Under the pieces are notes generated by a model that made no database searches, was not told the origin of the DNA, and saw nothing but the letters and a program-made list of their open reading frames with translations. 21,045 bases of DNA from CAYQLT01 sp964418425 (GTDB lineage: Bacteria > Bacillota > Limnochordia > Limnochordales > Geochordaceae), in assembly GCA_964418425.1 (NCBI GenBank), contig CAYQLT010000045.1, forward strand, positions 1-21,045, in the 5' to 3' direction. Each line of letters starts with the position of its first letter. Position 1 is the first letter of the stretch. Shown one piece after another: positions 1 through 7,841 of this stretch. The position numbers and the translations under genes were made by a program.

Positions 1-203
1 GGCTGCTGAGCGGCCAGACGGCGGTTTTGGCCGCCATGTCCATCGACCGCTCCGTGACGAGCGAGCAGCAGACCCCCGGCCTGGGCGACCTTCCCCTCAT
101 CGGGTGGCTCTTCCGGCGGGAAGACCGGGATGAAAGCCGCCGTCGTCTGGTCATCTTCATCACCCCGGAGGTGCTCCCTGAACCGGTGGCGAGGCTTCCG
201 TGA
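1..203 (+). CDS. Secretin (GspD/PilQ-type) C-terminus, partial
   Basis: This is the 3' end of a gene that begins outside the window; the reading frame starts at base 3 and ends with TGA at 201-203. The visible 66 residues contain the run LLSGQTAVLAAMSIDRSVTSE, then PGLGDLPLIGWLFRR and LVIFITPEVL. This is the typical end of the secretin domain, where the conserved pattern is 'vPlLGDiPiLGwLFr...ELlIfITP'. Secretins form multimeric gated channels in the outer membrane for type II secretion, type IV pili or competence. The stop overlaps the start of the next gene by 3 bases (GTGA), so the two are translationally coupled. Which secretin subfamily it belongs to cannot be decided from the tail alone. 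The family is known; the presence of an outer membrane is my inference. Confidence 0.85.
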   Translation, partial: LLSGQTAVLAAMSIDRSVTSEQQTPGLGDLPLIGWLFRREDRDESRRRLVIFITPEVLPEPVARLP

Positions 204-1630
204 GAAGCCTCGCCGCGGCCGCTGCGCTGCTGGTGGCTGCCGGGATCTTCGCTCTCCCGGCTGCGGCCGCGCTGGAAGGCGACAGACCCGCAGGCCGGTC
301 TGCGGCTTCCGTGCCCCAGATGATCGAGTTTCAGGTGTGGCTTTTGGCCGTCGAATCCCCGGTGCGCGCCGAGGAGCTGGTTCGCTCCAGCCTTCCGGCA
401 GCAGGCCGGTGGCGGGTGACCTTTGCGGATAGCGCGGTGGATCTCGCCCGAACCGTTTCGGAGCTTTTGGCTTCCGCTCGCCAGGAGGTCGCCTCGTCGG
501 TGCGCGGCCAGGCCGGCGGCGTGGGGGTTCTCGTGGGCAGCCTGGGGTATCCCGTACGCCTGCGGATGCGAGCCGCCCCGGCCATCGGTTCGCAGGCCGG
601 GGTCGCGCTGCCGGACCTGCGGGAGACGGAGCTGGCGCTGGAACTGATGGCGCTCAGCGTAGCGCCGGACGGTCGCATCCTGACGCGCATCACCCTGGAG
701 CTGGGAGGCGAGCGAGACAGCGGCCCCCGTGCCAGCTATCGGCACACCTTGTGGCTGGATGAGCGGGCGGGCGCGCCGCTGGCGTTTTTGTGGGGGCAGG
801 CGGCTTCCAGGCCGCCGGATGGGGCGGGAACCGCACAGGGCGCCAACGGTCTCGCCGGTTCGCACCCGTCCACCAACGGGATCTCGGCCGTCTCCGGGGC
901 CGACAGGGGGCCGGTGTATGCCCTGGGCGTCAGCGCCCGTCTAGCCCGGGCGCCGGGGCCGACCGAGGCCATGGTTCGGGTGGCCGAGGTCTCTCCCCTG
1001 CAGGAGCCCTTTTTCCGGATTCTCGACGACTCCCACCGGTCGCGGCCCGAGCGCGCACCTGCGGCTCGGTTCGAGATAGGCCTCGATGCGTGGCTGAGCC
1101 GGGAGTCACCGGTTTGGCACCTGCGACTCACCCAGCCCCTGTGGGAAGGGAACTGGGTGGTGCAGGGGGAGGCCTCCTGGGCCGACCCGCCGGCGGAGGT
1201 GGAGGCCCGGGTGGCGCTGCGGATGCGGTTGATTCACGACCTGGCTCTATTGTTTCAGGCCGGCTCGAGGTTCAGCGACACAGGGGAGGCCGTCTCTCCC
1301 ACCCTGGGCTTCGGGCTGGCGGAGACCACGTATCCCCTGGATCGGCTTTCCCTGGAGGCCAGGTTTTTGCCCATCGTCTACGCCCGGCCCGCAGGCTCTT
1401 CGGCCTGGAGCCGCCAGCAGGCAGGCTGGCAGGCGGCCGCCACGCTGCGTGGAGCGAGCTGGAGCCTGTCCCTGGACGCCGCGCAATGGGCTTTGCAGGG
1501 GCTGGACGCCGGTGGGACGCTTTCTGCGGACATCGGCCGAGGGTTCGTGCTGCATGCGGGCTGGCGCACCTTTCCCGATTCGGGCCGCAACTTCTTCGTG
1601 GTCGGCCTGAGCTACCGGCCGGCTCTCTAG
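200..1630 (+). CDS. Exported protein coupled to secretin, possible outer-membrane beta-barrel
   Basis: This 476-residue protein starts with GTG inside the secretin stop (GTGA overlap). Residues 1-24 look like a signal peptide: MRSLAAAAALL followed by an Ala-rich stretch ending PAAAALEG. I do not recognise a named family. The middle (about residues 40-200) has secretin-like stretches: FQVWLLAVESP, and ELALELMALSVAPDGRILTRITLEL, which resembles the strand-turn-strand 'vtPdGri' element of secretin domains. About residues 200-240 form a low-complexity Gly/Ala/Ser/Pro linker. From about residue 295 to the end there are alternating hydrophobic/polar strands, and the protein finishes with FFVVGLSYRPAL, as amphipathic barrel strands often do. 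It could be a secretin-associated outer-membrane protein or pilotin-like partner. The sequence shows the signal peptide and coupling; the barrel and the role are inference. Confidence 0.7.
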   Translation: MRSLAAAAALLVAAGIFALPAAAALEGDRPAGRSAASVPQMIEFQVWLLAVESPVRAEELVRSSLPAAGRWRVTFADSAVDLARTVSELLASARQEVASSVRGQAGGVGVLVGSLGYPVRLRMRAAPAIGSQAGVALPDLRETELALELMALSVAPDGRILTRITLELGGERDSGPRASYRHTLWLDERAGAPLAFLWGQAASRPPDGAGTAQGANGLAGSHPSTNGISAVSGADRGPVYALGVSARLARAPGPTEAMVRVAEVSPLQEPFFRILDDSHRSRPERAPAARFEIGLDAWLSRESPVWHLRLTQPLWEGNWVVQGEASWADPPAEVEARVALRMRLIHDLALLFQAGSRFSDTGEAVSPTLGFGLAETTYPLDRLSLEARFLPIVYARPAGSSAWSRQQAGWQAAATLRGASWSLSLDAAQWALQGLDAGGTLSADIGRGFVLHAGWRTFPDSGRNFFVVGLSYRPAL

Positions 1631-1726
1631 CCAAGAAGCCGCATCGGGCACCGCCGGTGGAAACGCGCGCCTGGAAAGGGAACCGGTCTTGAGAGTCGAA
1701 TCTGGCCCCGGGGCAAAGGGTTAAAG

Positions 1727-1733
1727 AAAGGAG
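1727..1733 (+). promoter_or_regulatory. Ribosome binding site of livK
   Basis: AAAGGAG lies 11 bases upstream of the GTG at 1745. It supports this start for the binding-protein gene rather than the downstream in-frame ATG, which would cut the signal peptide. Confidence 0.6.
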
Positions 1734-1744
1734 CTGAGGCGGGC

Positions 1745-2896
1745 GTGCGTGGCAGCGTGTGGGCGCTGGGAGTGGCATTGATGGCGGTGGCGGTTGCGGC
1801 CGCGGCAGCATGGGCCGGCCCTGCCCCCATCCGGATCGGCGTTCAGGGTCCCATCTCGGGGCAGTGGGCGTACGAAGGCGAGGGCTTCGTACGGGCGATT
1901 ACGTTGCTGGCAGACCAGATCAACGCCCAGGGCGGGCTTCTGGGCGGCCGGCGCATCGAGCTGGCCATCGGGGACGACCAGGGCGACGCCGCGCAGGCGG
2001 CCGTGGTGGCCCAGCGTCTTGTGACCCAAGGGGTCGTGGCGGTCGTGGGAAGCTATGCCTCCAGCCAGACCGAGCCGGCGTCGGCGATCTACAACGACTT
2101 CGGAATCGTCCACATCACTCCCTCTTCCACCGCGACGCGCCTGTCTCAAAAGGGATACAAGCGGTTCTTCCGCACCGCCTTCCTGGACGACCGGCAGGGG
2201 CTGTTCGCGGCGGAGTTCATCACCAAGACCCTGTACCGGGACCGGGTGGCCCTCATCCACGACAACACCACTTACGCAGCCGGGCTTGCCGACTGGACCC
2301 GCCGTTACCTGCAAGAGCGCGGGGCCACGGTGGTCTTCTACGATGCCATTACGCCGGGTGAGCGGGACTTCACCGCAACCCTGACCCGGGTCAAAGCGGC
2401 CAACCCCGAGGTGATCTACTTCACCGGCTACTTCCCCGAGGGCGGCCTTCTGGTCAAGCAGGCCAAGAGCCTCGGCATCGTCTCCATCTTCATGGCCGGC
2501 AACGCGGTCAACAACCCGGAGTACGTAAAGATCGCCGGGGTGAGCGCCGCCAAGGGCTCCATCATCACCAGCGAACCCCTGCCCGGCGACCTCCCCTACC
2601 CCGAGGCCCGGCAGTTCATCGAGGACTACCGCAAGCGCTGGGGTGAGGCGCCCGGCAGCATCTGGACCCTGATGGCGGCCGACGCCTTCCGGGTGATCGT
2701 GGAGGCCATCACCCGTACCGGTTCCACGGATCCGGCTCGGATCGCGGAGTACCTGCACACCCAGCTGAAGGACTTCCCGGGCGTCACCGGCCCCATCCTG
2801 GGCTTCGACGAGAAGGGCGACCGGCTGGGCACCATCCACAAGGCTTACATCGTCAACGACCGGGGTGAGTTCGTCCCCTTCGGCTCAGGCTTGTAA
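1745..2896 (+). CDS. livK: Branched-chain amino acid ABC transporter substrate-binding protein
   Basis: This 383-residue protein is a type I periplasmic binding protein of the LivK/Leu-Ile-Val family. Residues 1-25 form a signal peptide (MRGSVWALGVALMAVAVAAAAAWAG) that ends in an Ala-rich cleavage region with no lipobox cysteine. The mature protein opens with IRIGVQGPISGQWAYEGEGFVRA, the usual first strand and ligand loop of the family. Further family landmarks are VVGSYASSQTEPASAIY, HITPSSTATRLSQKGYKRFFRTAFLDDRQG and the C-terminal ITGPILGFDEKGDR-like element. It delivers ligand to the permeases encoded just downstream, and the gene order matches classical liv loci. A 197-base gap with a small GC hairpin separates it from livH. 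Substrate specificity cannot be read from sequence: Leu/Ile/Val, other hydrophobic amino acids, amides or urea are all possible. Confidence 0.92.
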   Translation: MRGSVWALGVALMAVAVAAAAAWAGPAPIRIGVQGPISGQWAYEGEGFVRAITLLADQINAQGGLLGGRRIELAIGDDQGDAAQAAVVAQRLVTQGVVAVVGSYASSQTEPASAIYNDFGIVHITPSSTATRLSQKGYKRFFRTAFLDDRQGLFAAEFITKTLYRDRVALIHDNTTYAAGLADWTRRYLQERGATVVFYDAITPGERDFTATLTRVKAANPEVIYFTGYFPEGGLLVKQAKSLGIVSIFMAGNAVNNPEYVKIAGVSAAKGSIITSEPLPGDLPYPEARQFIEDYRKRWGEAPGSIWTLMAADAFRVIVEAITRTGSTDPARIAEYLHTQLKDFPGVTGPILGFDEKGDRLGTIHKAYIVNDRGEFVPFGSGL

Positions 2897-2974
2897 GGCC
2901 GGGTCAGCCGTGTAAGGCTGCGGGCCGGACCCCGAGGCCGAAAACGACGGTCGGGCAGCGGGAGGCTGCACTCC

Positions 2975-2994
2975 CCCCCCGCAAGCGTAGGGGG
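2975..2994 (+). repeat. GC-rich hairpin between livK and livH
   Basis: Five C (2975-2979) can pair with five G (2990-2994) across a 10-base loop. No T-tract follows, so this is not a standard intrinsic terminator. It could help keep livK mRNA more abundant than the permease genes, as often happens in binding-protein operons, but that is speculation. The rest of the 197-base spacer shows no gene. Confidence 0.3.
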
Positions 2995-3093
2995 CGGAAG
3001 ACGGGTCATGCGGCCTGCTGCCCGGCCGGGTGCGGCCGCCGGCAGGCCCGCAGGATGAAGCGATTGGGCCCGGAAGGGGCGTAGGGCGTCGGC

Positions 3094-3996
3094 GTGGCGA
3101 TCTTCGTGCAGCAGCTGGCCAACGGGCTCACCCTGGGCTCGGTGTATGCCCTGGTGGCGCTGGGCTACACCATGGTGTACGGGGTGTTGCGGCTCATCAA
3201 CTTCGCCCACGGCGAGCTGTTCATGCTGGGCGGCTACCTGACCCTCACCGGGACCGCCATCCTCGCACTGGGCGGAGCCCCCGCTCCCCTTCAGCTGGCG
3301 GCATTGGCGGCGGCGGTGGCCGGAGCCGTCGCCCTGACAGGCATGCTGCTGGAGCGTGCGGCGTACCGGCCGCTTCGGCGGGCCCCCCGCCTGGCCCCGG
3401 TGGTGTCCGCGCTGGGCGCCAGCATCTTCCTGCAAAACGGGGTCATGCTGGTCTACGGTCCCCGCTACCAGGTGCTGCCCGAAGGGTTGCTCCCTGACTG
3501 GTCATGGCGCCTGGGCGGGGTGGGGATCACCCTGATGCAGATGGTCATCTTCACCAGCGCCGTGCTGCTCATGGCCGGCCTGTACCTTTTCGTCCAGAAG
3601 ACGCCCATCGGCATGGCCATCCGGGCCATCGCGTTGGACCATGAGGCAGCCCGGCTGATGGGAATCCGGGTGGACCGGATCATCCAGTGGGTCTTCGCCC
3701 TGGGGCCTGCCCTGGGTGCTCTGGCCGGGATGATGATCGGGCTTTACTACCGCCAGATCAACTTCACGATGGGTTGGACCTACGGCCTCAAGGCCTTCAC
3801 GGCCGCCATCCTGGGCGGCATCGGCAACATCCCCGGCGCCATGATCGGGGGCATGCTGCTGGGTCTGGTGGAGGCCATGGGGTCCGGCTACGTGTCGGTG
3901 GCGTGGAAAGACGCCATCGCGTTCTTCATCCTCATCGCCATTCTGGTGGCGCGGCCCACCGGCCTGCTGGGCGAGCGGGTGGCGGAGAAGCTTTGA
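3094..3996 (+). CDS. livH: Branched-chain amino acid ABC transporter permease
   Basis: This 300-residue integral membrane protein is one half of the LIV transmembrane channel. The start is GTG at 3094, preceded by GGAAGGGG at 3072-3079. The N-terminus VQQLANGLTLGSVYALVALGYTMVYGVLRLINFAHGELFMLGGY is the diagnostic LivH signature, including the 'NFAHGe' motif. The cytoplasmic coupling loop for the ATPases is visible as KTPIGMAIRAIALDHEAARLMGIRVDRI (about residues 170-196). This is followed by GLKAFTAAILGGIGNIPGAMIGG, another conserved permease block. About eight hydrophobic segments are visible, and the length is typical for the family. Its TGA stop overlaps the TTG start of livM, so the two subunits should be made in a fixed ratio. 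Confidence 0.95.
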   Translation: MAIFVQQLANGLTLGSVYALVALGYTMVYGVLRLINFAHGELFMLGGYLTLTGTAILALGGAPAPLQLAALAAAVAGAVALTGMLLERAAYRPLRRAPRLAPVVSALGASIFLQNGVMLVYGPRYQVLPEGLLPDWSWRLGGVGITLMQMVIFTSAVLLMAGLYLFVQKTPIGMAIRAIALDHEAARLMGIRVDRIIQWVFALGPALGALAGMMIGLYYRQINFTMGWTYGLKAFTAAILGGIGNIPGAMIGGMLLGLVEAMGSGYVSVAWKDAIAFFILIAILVARPTGLLGERVAEKL

Positions 3997-5048
3997 AGGC
4001 TCTCCCGGTGGGGTTGGCCCGGCTGTCTCCCAATCCTGCCGCCTGGCGGGCAGGGCTGCTGGCTCTCACGGCGTTGTGGGCGCTTTTGCCCTACCTCACC
4101 AACCTCTACTGGACCGCGGTGGCCAACCTGTTCGGTATTTACGTCCTTTTGGGGTTGAGCCTCAACCTCATCGTGGGCGAGGCGGGGATGTTCAACCTGG
4201 GACATGCCGCCTTTTACGCCATCGGCGCGTACACCACCGCCATCCTCAACACCCAGCTGCACATCCCCACCCTGCTCCTCTTGCCCGTCAGTTTCGCCGC
4301 AGCCGCTCTGGTGGCCGCGGTGCTCACCCGTCCCATCCTGCACCTGCGCGGCGACTACCTGTGTATCGTCACCATCGGGTTCGGCGAGATCGTGCGGCTG
4401 GCGCTCACCAACAACCTGCTCGGGCTGACGGGCGGGCCCAACGGGATCTTCGGCATCGGCAGCCACAGCCTGGGGCCCCTCACCATCCGGCTTCCCCATC
4501 ACTACTTCTACCTGATCTGGTCGGTGGTGGCGCTGGCCATCGTGGCCACCGTGCGCCTGCAGCGCTCCCGGATCGGCCGGGCGTGGAACTTCATCCGCGA
4601 GGACGAGACGGCGGCCGAGGCGTTGGGGATCGACACGGTCCGCATGAAGCTCCTGGCCTTCATCATCGGGGCCGGCATGGCAGGAGTGGCCGGCAACCTG
4701 TACGCCGGCCGCATGACGGTCATCGGGCCGGAGCGGTTCAACTTCTGGGAGTCGGTGGTGATCTTCTCCATCGTGGTTTTGGGCGGACCCGGCTCGATCC
4801 CGGGGGTGGTGCTGGGCTCGTTTGCCATGTGGGTTTTGCCGGAGCTTTTCCGGGGCTTCGTGCAGGCCCGCATGCTGGTTTTCGGCGCCGCCATGATGCT
4901 GATGATGGCCTTCCGGCCCCAGGGGCTTTGGCCCAGCGCCGCCTGGAGCCGGGCCGTGCGCATGTACGCCGAGTTCTTCCAGGGCCCCGCCGAACCCGTA
5001 GCCACCCCTCAGGCCGCTTTGTCGGAGGGGAAGGCCGGGCGTGGTTAG
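3993..5048 (+). CDS. livM: Branched-chain amino acid ABC transporter permease
   Basis: This is the second permease of the LIV importer, 351 residues when started at TTG 3993. That codon overlaps the livH stop (TTGA) and has GGAG at 3984-3987 five bases upstream. The open frame continues upstream inside livH, but that part is only antisense-like shadow coding. GTG at 4008 is an alternative start. Family hallmarks are GIYVLLGLSLNLIVGEAGMFNLGHAAFYAIGAYTTA (the LivM 'G..GmfnlGHaaF' motif), LRGDYLCIVTIGFGEIVRL, LTGGPNGIFGI, and the coupling loop RSRIGRAWNFIREDETAAEALGIDT near residue 200. WESVVIFSIVVLGGPGSIPGVVLG near the end is also typical. The gene overlaps the livG start by 8 bases. Confidence 0.93.
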   Translation: MKALPVGLARLSPNPAAWRAGLLALTALWALLPYLTNLYWTAVANLFGIYVLLGLSLNLIVGEAGMFNLGHAAFYAIGAYTTAILNTQLHIPTLLLLPVSFAAAALVAAVLTRPILHLRGDYLCIVTIGFGEIVRLALTNNLLGLTGGPNGIFGIGSHSLGPLTIRLPHHYFYLIWSVVALAIVATVRLQRSRIGRAWNFIREDETAAEALGIDTVRMKLLAFIIGAGMAGVAGNLYAGRMTVIGPERFNFWESVVIFSIVVLGGPGSIPGVVLGSFAMWVLPELFRGFVQARMLVFGAAMMLMMAFRPQGLWPSAAWSRAVRMYAEFFQGPAEPVATPQAALSEGKAGRG

Positions 5049-5940
5049 CCCGCCGCCCATGGTCGGCCTCGGGAATTCCCGGAGCCCCCTCGAAAACCCG
5101 CATCCCACCCGGGGGCCTTCGCCAGACGGTCAGGGGCCGGTCTTGCTCGAGGTGCGGGAGGTGAGCCGCCACTTCGGCGGGGTCGTGGCGCTGGACCGGG
5201 TCAGCATGGAGGTTCGGGAGGGCGAGATCCTGGCCCTCATCGGGCCCAACGGCGCCGGCAAGACCACCCTGTTCAACGTGATCACGGGCATCCAGCGCCC
5301 GGACACGGGGGAGGTGCGCCTTCGGGGCCGCAGCTTGAGCGGGCTTCGGCCGCACCAGATCGCCGATCTCGGCATCGCGCGTACCTTTCAGACCATCCGG
5401 CTGTTCGCCAACCTGACTGCCCTGGAGAACGTGATGGCGGGGATGCACCACACCACCCGCAGCGGCGTGTGGGACGCCTTGCTGCACACCCCTCGCCACC
5501 GCCGGGAAGAGCGGGAGACGGCCCGGCGAGCCCGCGAACTCCTGGCGCTTTTGGGGATCGCCCACCACGAGCATCAGCTGGCCCGCCACCTGCCACACGG
5601 CGACCAGCGGCGGCTGGAGCTGGCCCGGGCGCTGGCGGCCGACCCCACCCTGCTCATCCTGGACGAGCCGGCCGGGGGGCTCACGGACCACGAGCGCACC
5701 CAGCTGATGGAGCTCATCCGCCAGCTGCGGGAGAAGGGGCTTACCATCCTTCTCATCGAGCATCACATGAGCGTGGTCATGAGCATCTCGGATCGGGTCG
5801 TGGTGCTGGATCAAGGGCGCAAGATCGCGGAGGGCACGCCGGAGCAGGTGCAACGCGACCCCGCCGTCATCGAGGCCTACCTGGGTCGGGAGGACGAGGA
5901 TGGATTCGAAAGGCTCGGGGACCCCGGTCCTGGAGCTTGA
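5041..5940 (+). CDS. livG: Branched-chain amino acid ABC transporter ATP-binding protein
   Basis: This 299-residue ATPase is one of two in the LIV importer. The start is GTG 5041, with GGAGGGG at 5024-5030 and an 8-base overlap with livM. This gives about 33 extra residues before the domain begins at VLLEVREVSRHFGG, so a later start such as ATG 5059 is possible. Walker A is GPNGAGKT (68-75), the ABC signature region is LPHGDQRR (184-191), Walker B is LLILDEP (204-210) and the H-loop His is about residue 241 in IEHHMS. The signature is of the LivG 'L.YGdQRR' kind rather than LSGGQ, which is normal for this subfamily apart from His in place of Tyr. The C-terminus overlaps livF by 41 bases. Confidence 0.93.
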   Translation: MVSPPPMVGLGNSRSPLENPHPTRGPSPDGQGPVLLEVREVSRHFGGVVALDRVSMEVREGEILALIGPNGAGKTTLFNVITGIQRPDTGEVRLRGRSLSGLRPHQIADLGIARTFQTIRLFANLTALENVMAGMHHTTRSGVWDALLHTPRHRREERETARRARELLALLGIAHHEHQLARHLPHGDQRRLELARALAADPTLLILDEPAGGLTDHERTQLMELIRQLREKGLTILLIEHHMSVVMSISDRVVVLDQGRKIAEGTPEQVQRDPAVIEAYLGREDEDGFERLGDPGPGA

Positions 5941-6634
5941 GGGCGTTCACGCCTACTACGGCCGGGTGCACGCGCTGGACGGCGTCAGCCTGGAGGTTCA
6001 CCCCGGTGAGATCGTGGCTCTGCTGGGGGCCAACGGCGCCGGGAAGAGCACCACCCTGCGGGCGGTCTCGGGTCTGGTGCGGGTGGCGGCCGGGAGCGTC
6101 CGCCTGCAAGGCCGGCCCATCGCCAACTTGCCCCCCGATGCCATCGTACGCCTCGGCGTCGCCCACGCGCCCGAAGGTCGGCGCATCTTCAGCACCCTCA
6201 CCGTCGAGGAGAACCTGGTGCTGGGAGCGTTTTTGCGCCTGCGGGACCGGGCCGAGGTGCAGGAGAGCTTTTCGTTCGTCTACAACCTCTTTCCCCGCCT
6301 CAAAGAGCGCCGAAGTCAGCTGGCCGGCACGCTCTCCGGCGGCGAGCAGCAGATGCTGGCCATCGGCAGGGCCCTGATGGCCAGGCCCCGCGTGCTGCTT
6401 TTGGACGAGCCGTCCCTGGGGCTGGCGCCGCTTCTGGTGCGCAGCATCTTCCAGGCCCTGCGGACCATCCAGGCGGCCGGCGTGAGCATCCTGCTGGTGG
6501 AGCAAAACGCCCGGGCGGCCCTTCGCATCGCCCGCCGGGCGTACGTCCTGGAGACGGGCCGGATCGTGGCGGCCGGAGAAAGTCGGGCGCTGGCCGAGGA
6601 TGCCGGCGTGCGGCGAGCCTACCTGGGCGGCTGA
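5900..6634 (+). CDS. livF: Branched-chain amino acid ABC transporter ATP-binding protein
   Basis: This second ATPase of the importer has 244 residues, typical of LivF. ATG 5900 lies within the end of livG, and GGGAGGA around 5888-5894 serves as its ribosome binding site. Walker A is GANGAGKS (43-50), the signature is LSGGEQQ (145-151), Walker B is VLLLDEP (165-171), and VEQNAR carries the switch region. The LivF-specific features HAPEGRRIFSTLTVEENL and LFPRLKERRSQLAGTLSGGEQQMLAIGRALM are clear. It is the last gene of the five-gene livKHMGF unit and converges on a minus-strand gene 48 bases further on. Confidence 0.95.
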   Translation: MDSKGSGTPVLELEGVHAYYGRVHALDGVSLEVHPGEIVALLGANGAGKSTTLRAVSGLVRVAAGSVRLQGRPIANLPPDAIVRLGVAHAPEGRRIFSTLTVEENLVLGAFLRLRDRAEVQESFSFVYNLFPRLKERRSQLAGTLSGGEQQMLAIGRALMARPRVLLLDEPSLGLAPLLVRSIFQALRTIQAAGVSILLVEQNARAALRIARRAYVLETGRIVAAGESRALAEDAGVRRAYLGG

Positions 6635-6682
6635 AGAAGGCGGCCGCACCCCGCCGCAAACAGGCCCGCAAAGACAGACCCC

Positions 6683-7780
6683 TCAGCGGTCCAGTCCGCC
6701 CCAAAGCGGCGGCTCCACCCGGCGCGCCGGCGCCCCGGTTCGTTCCGCCTTGGCCACCACCCGGGCCGCCAGCGCCACATCCTCCAGGGCGACGCCCTGG
6801 GATTCGAACAGCGTGATCTCCTCTTCCGAAAGCCGTCCCGGCAGCTGCCCTGCCACCACGCCGGCCAGGGGCAGCGCCCGCGCCCAGTCGAAGCCCCGCG
6901 GTTCCGCCGCGATCAGGTCGCCCGACTCCCGCCGGGCCTGCTCCAGGTCATCCACCACCACCCGCTCGGCCCGCAGCACCGCCTCGGCGTCCAGCTCCTG
7001 GCGAGCCGGGTGATTGGAGCCGGCCGCGTTCACGTGGGTGCCGGGACGAAGCCACCGCCCCGACAGTACCGGCTCCCGGGACGTGGTGATGGTGGTCACC
7101 ACATCCGCCTCGCCCACGGCCCGCTCCACGTCCGCCGACCCTGTGGCACCCCCCACAAGCGGCCGAAGCTCCACCTCACCCACCAGGGGCCGCATCCGCT
7201 CGCAGAAGGCCTGGGCGCTCCCCGGCCGCCGCCCCACCACCCATACCCGCCGCAGGGGCAGCACAGCGGTCAGGGCCAGAAGCTGGGTGGACGCCTGCAG
7301 GCCGCACCCAAACATCACCATCACCCGGCTGTCCGGGCGGGCCATCCGGCGGGAGGCCACCGCGCTGGCCGCCCCCGTACGCAGCTGGCCCAGCTTCCCC
7401 GCCTCCAGCGCCGCCAGGGGCTCGCCCGAGGCCGCGTCGAACAGGAACACCATGAACCGGCTTCCCGAGGGGCCCGAGACGTACGCCTTGAACCCCACGA
7501 CCCCGGGAACCTCCATGGCGGCTGGCATGACGTGAAGCCACGTCCGCGTTGGCACCCCCGGCCCCGGAGCTTGCCGGGGCTGCCCCGCAGACTCCCGGGG
7601 CTCGACCTCGGCCCGGCCGGCCGAGCGGGCAGGGCCCGATGCCGCTACCCGTTCGCGAGGCCGGTTGGAAGCCTCTCCTCGGGCCGCGAGGCGAAAGGCC
7701 TCCTCCACCGCCTCGATGGCGTCGTGGATGTTCACCAGCCGGGAAACATCCTCTTCGCTGAAAAAGCGCATCGCTGCCAT
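6683..7780 (-). CDS. Ornithine cyclodeaminase/mu-crystallin family protein
   Basis: This 365-residue protein belongs to the NAD(P)-binding ornithine cyclodeaminase, alanine dehydrogenase and mu-crystallin superfamily. I start it at ATG 7780 (MAAMRFFSEEDV), because the open frame further upstream is non-coding in character. Family features include VVGFKAYVS (Lys about 98), LAALEAGKLGQLRTGAASAVA (Arg about 134), the Rossmann turn FGCGLQAST (157-165), GTHVNAAGSNHPARQELD and the C-terminal FESQGVALEDVALAARV. Residues 48-77 form a Pro/Gly/Arg-rich insertion not expected in the fold. Members act as ornithine cyclodeaminase, ketimine reductase or an imine-forming dehydrogenase, and sequence alone does not separate them. 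It lies 61 bases downstream of the aminotransferase on the same strand, so they probably share a transcript and may process related amino or imino acids. Confidence 0.88.
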   Translation of the reverse strand: MAAMRFFSEEDVSRLVNIHDAIEAVEEAFRLAARGEASNRPRERVAASGPARSAGRAEVEPRESAGQPRQAPGPGVPTRTWLHVMPAAMEVPGVVGFKAYVSGPSGSRFMVFLFDAASGEPLAALEAGKLGQLRTGAASAVASRRMARPDSRVMVMFGCGLQASTQLLALTAVLPLRRVWVVGRRPGSAQAFCERMRPLVGEVELRPLVGGATGSADVERAVGEADVVTTITTSREPVLSGRWLRPGTHVNAAGSNHPARQELDAEAVLRAERVVVDDLEQARRESGDLIAAEPRGFDWARALPLAGVVAGQLPGRLSEEEITLFESQGVALEDVALAARVVAKAERTGAPARRVEPPLWGGLDR

Positions 7781-7841
7781 CGCTGCCCCCCAAGGCCGGG
7801 CGGCGCCGGGCCCGGCGCAGGTGCTCGTCCTAACCCCCGCG

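Noticed and set aside
2897..3093. Small RNA or tRNA in the livK-livH spacer
   Set aside because: I found no cloverleaf, no T-loop GTTCGA motif and no promoter; only GC-rich short hairpins are visible.
6640..6657. Hairpin GCGGC/GCCGC between convergent livF and the cyclodeaminase-family gene as a terminator
   Set aside because: The stem is only five base pairs with no T-tract; in such GC-rich DNA it is expected by chance.
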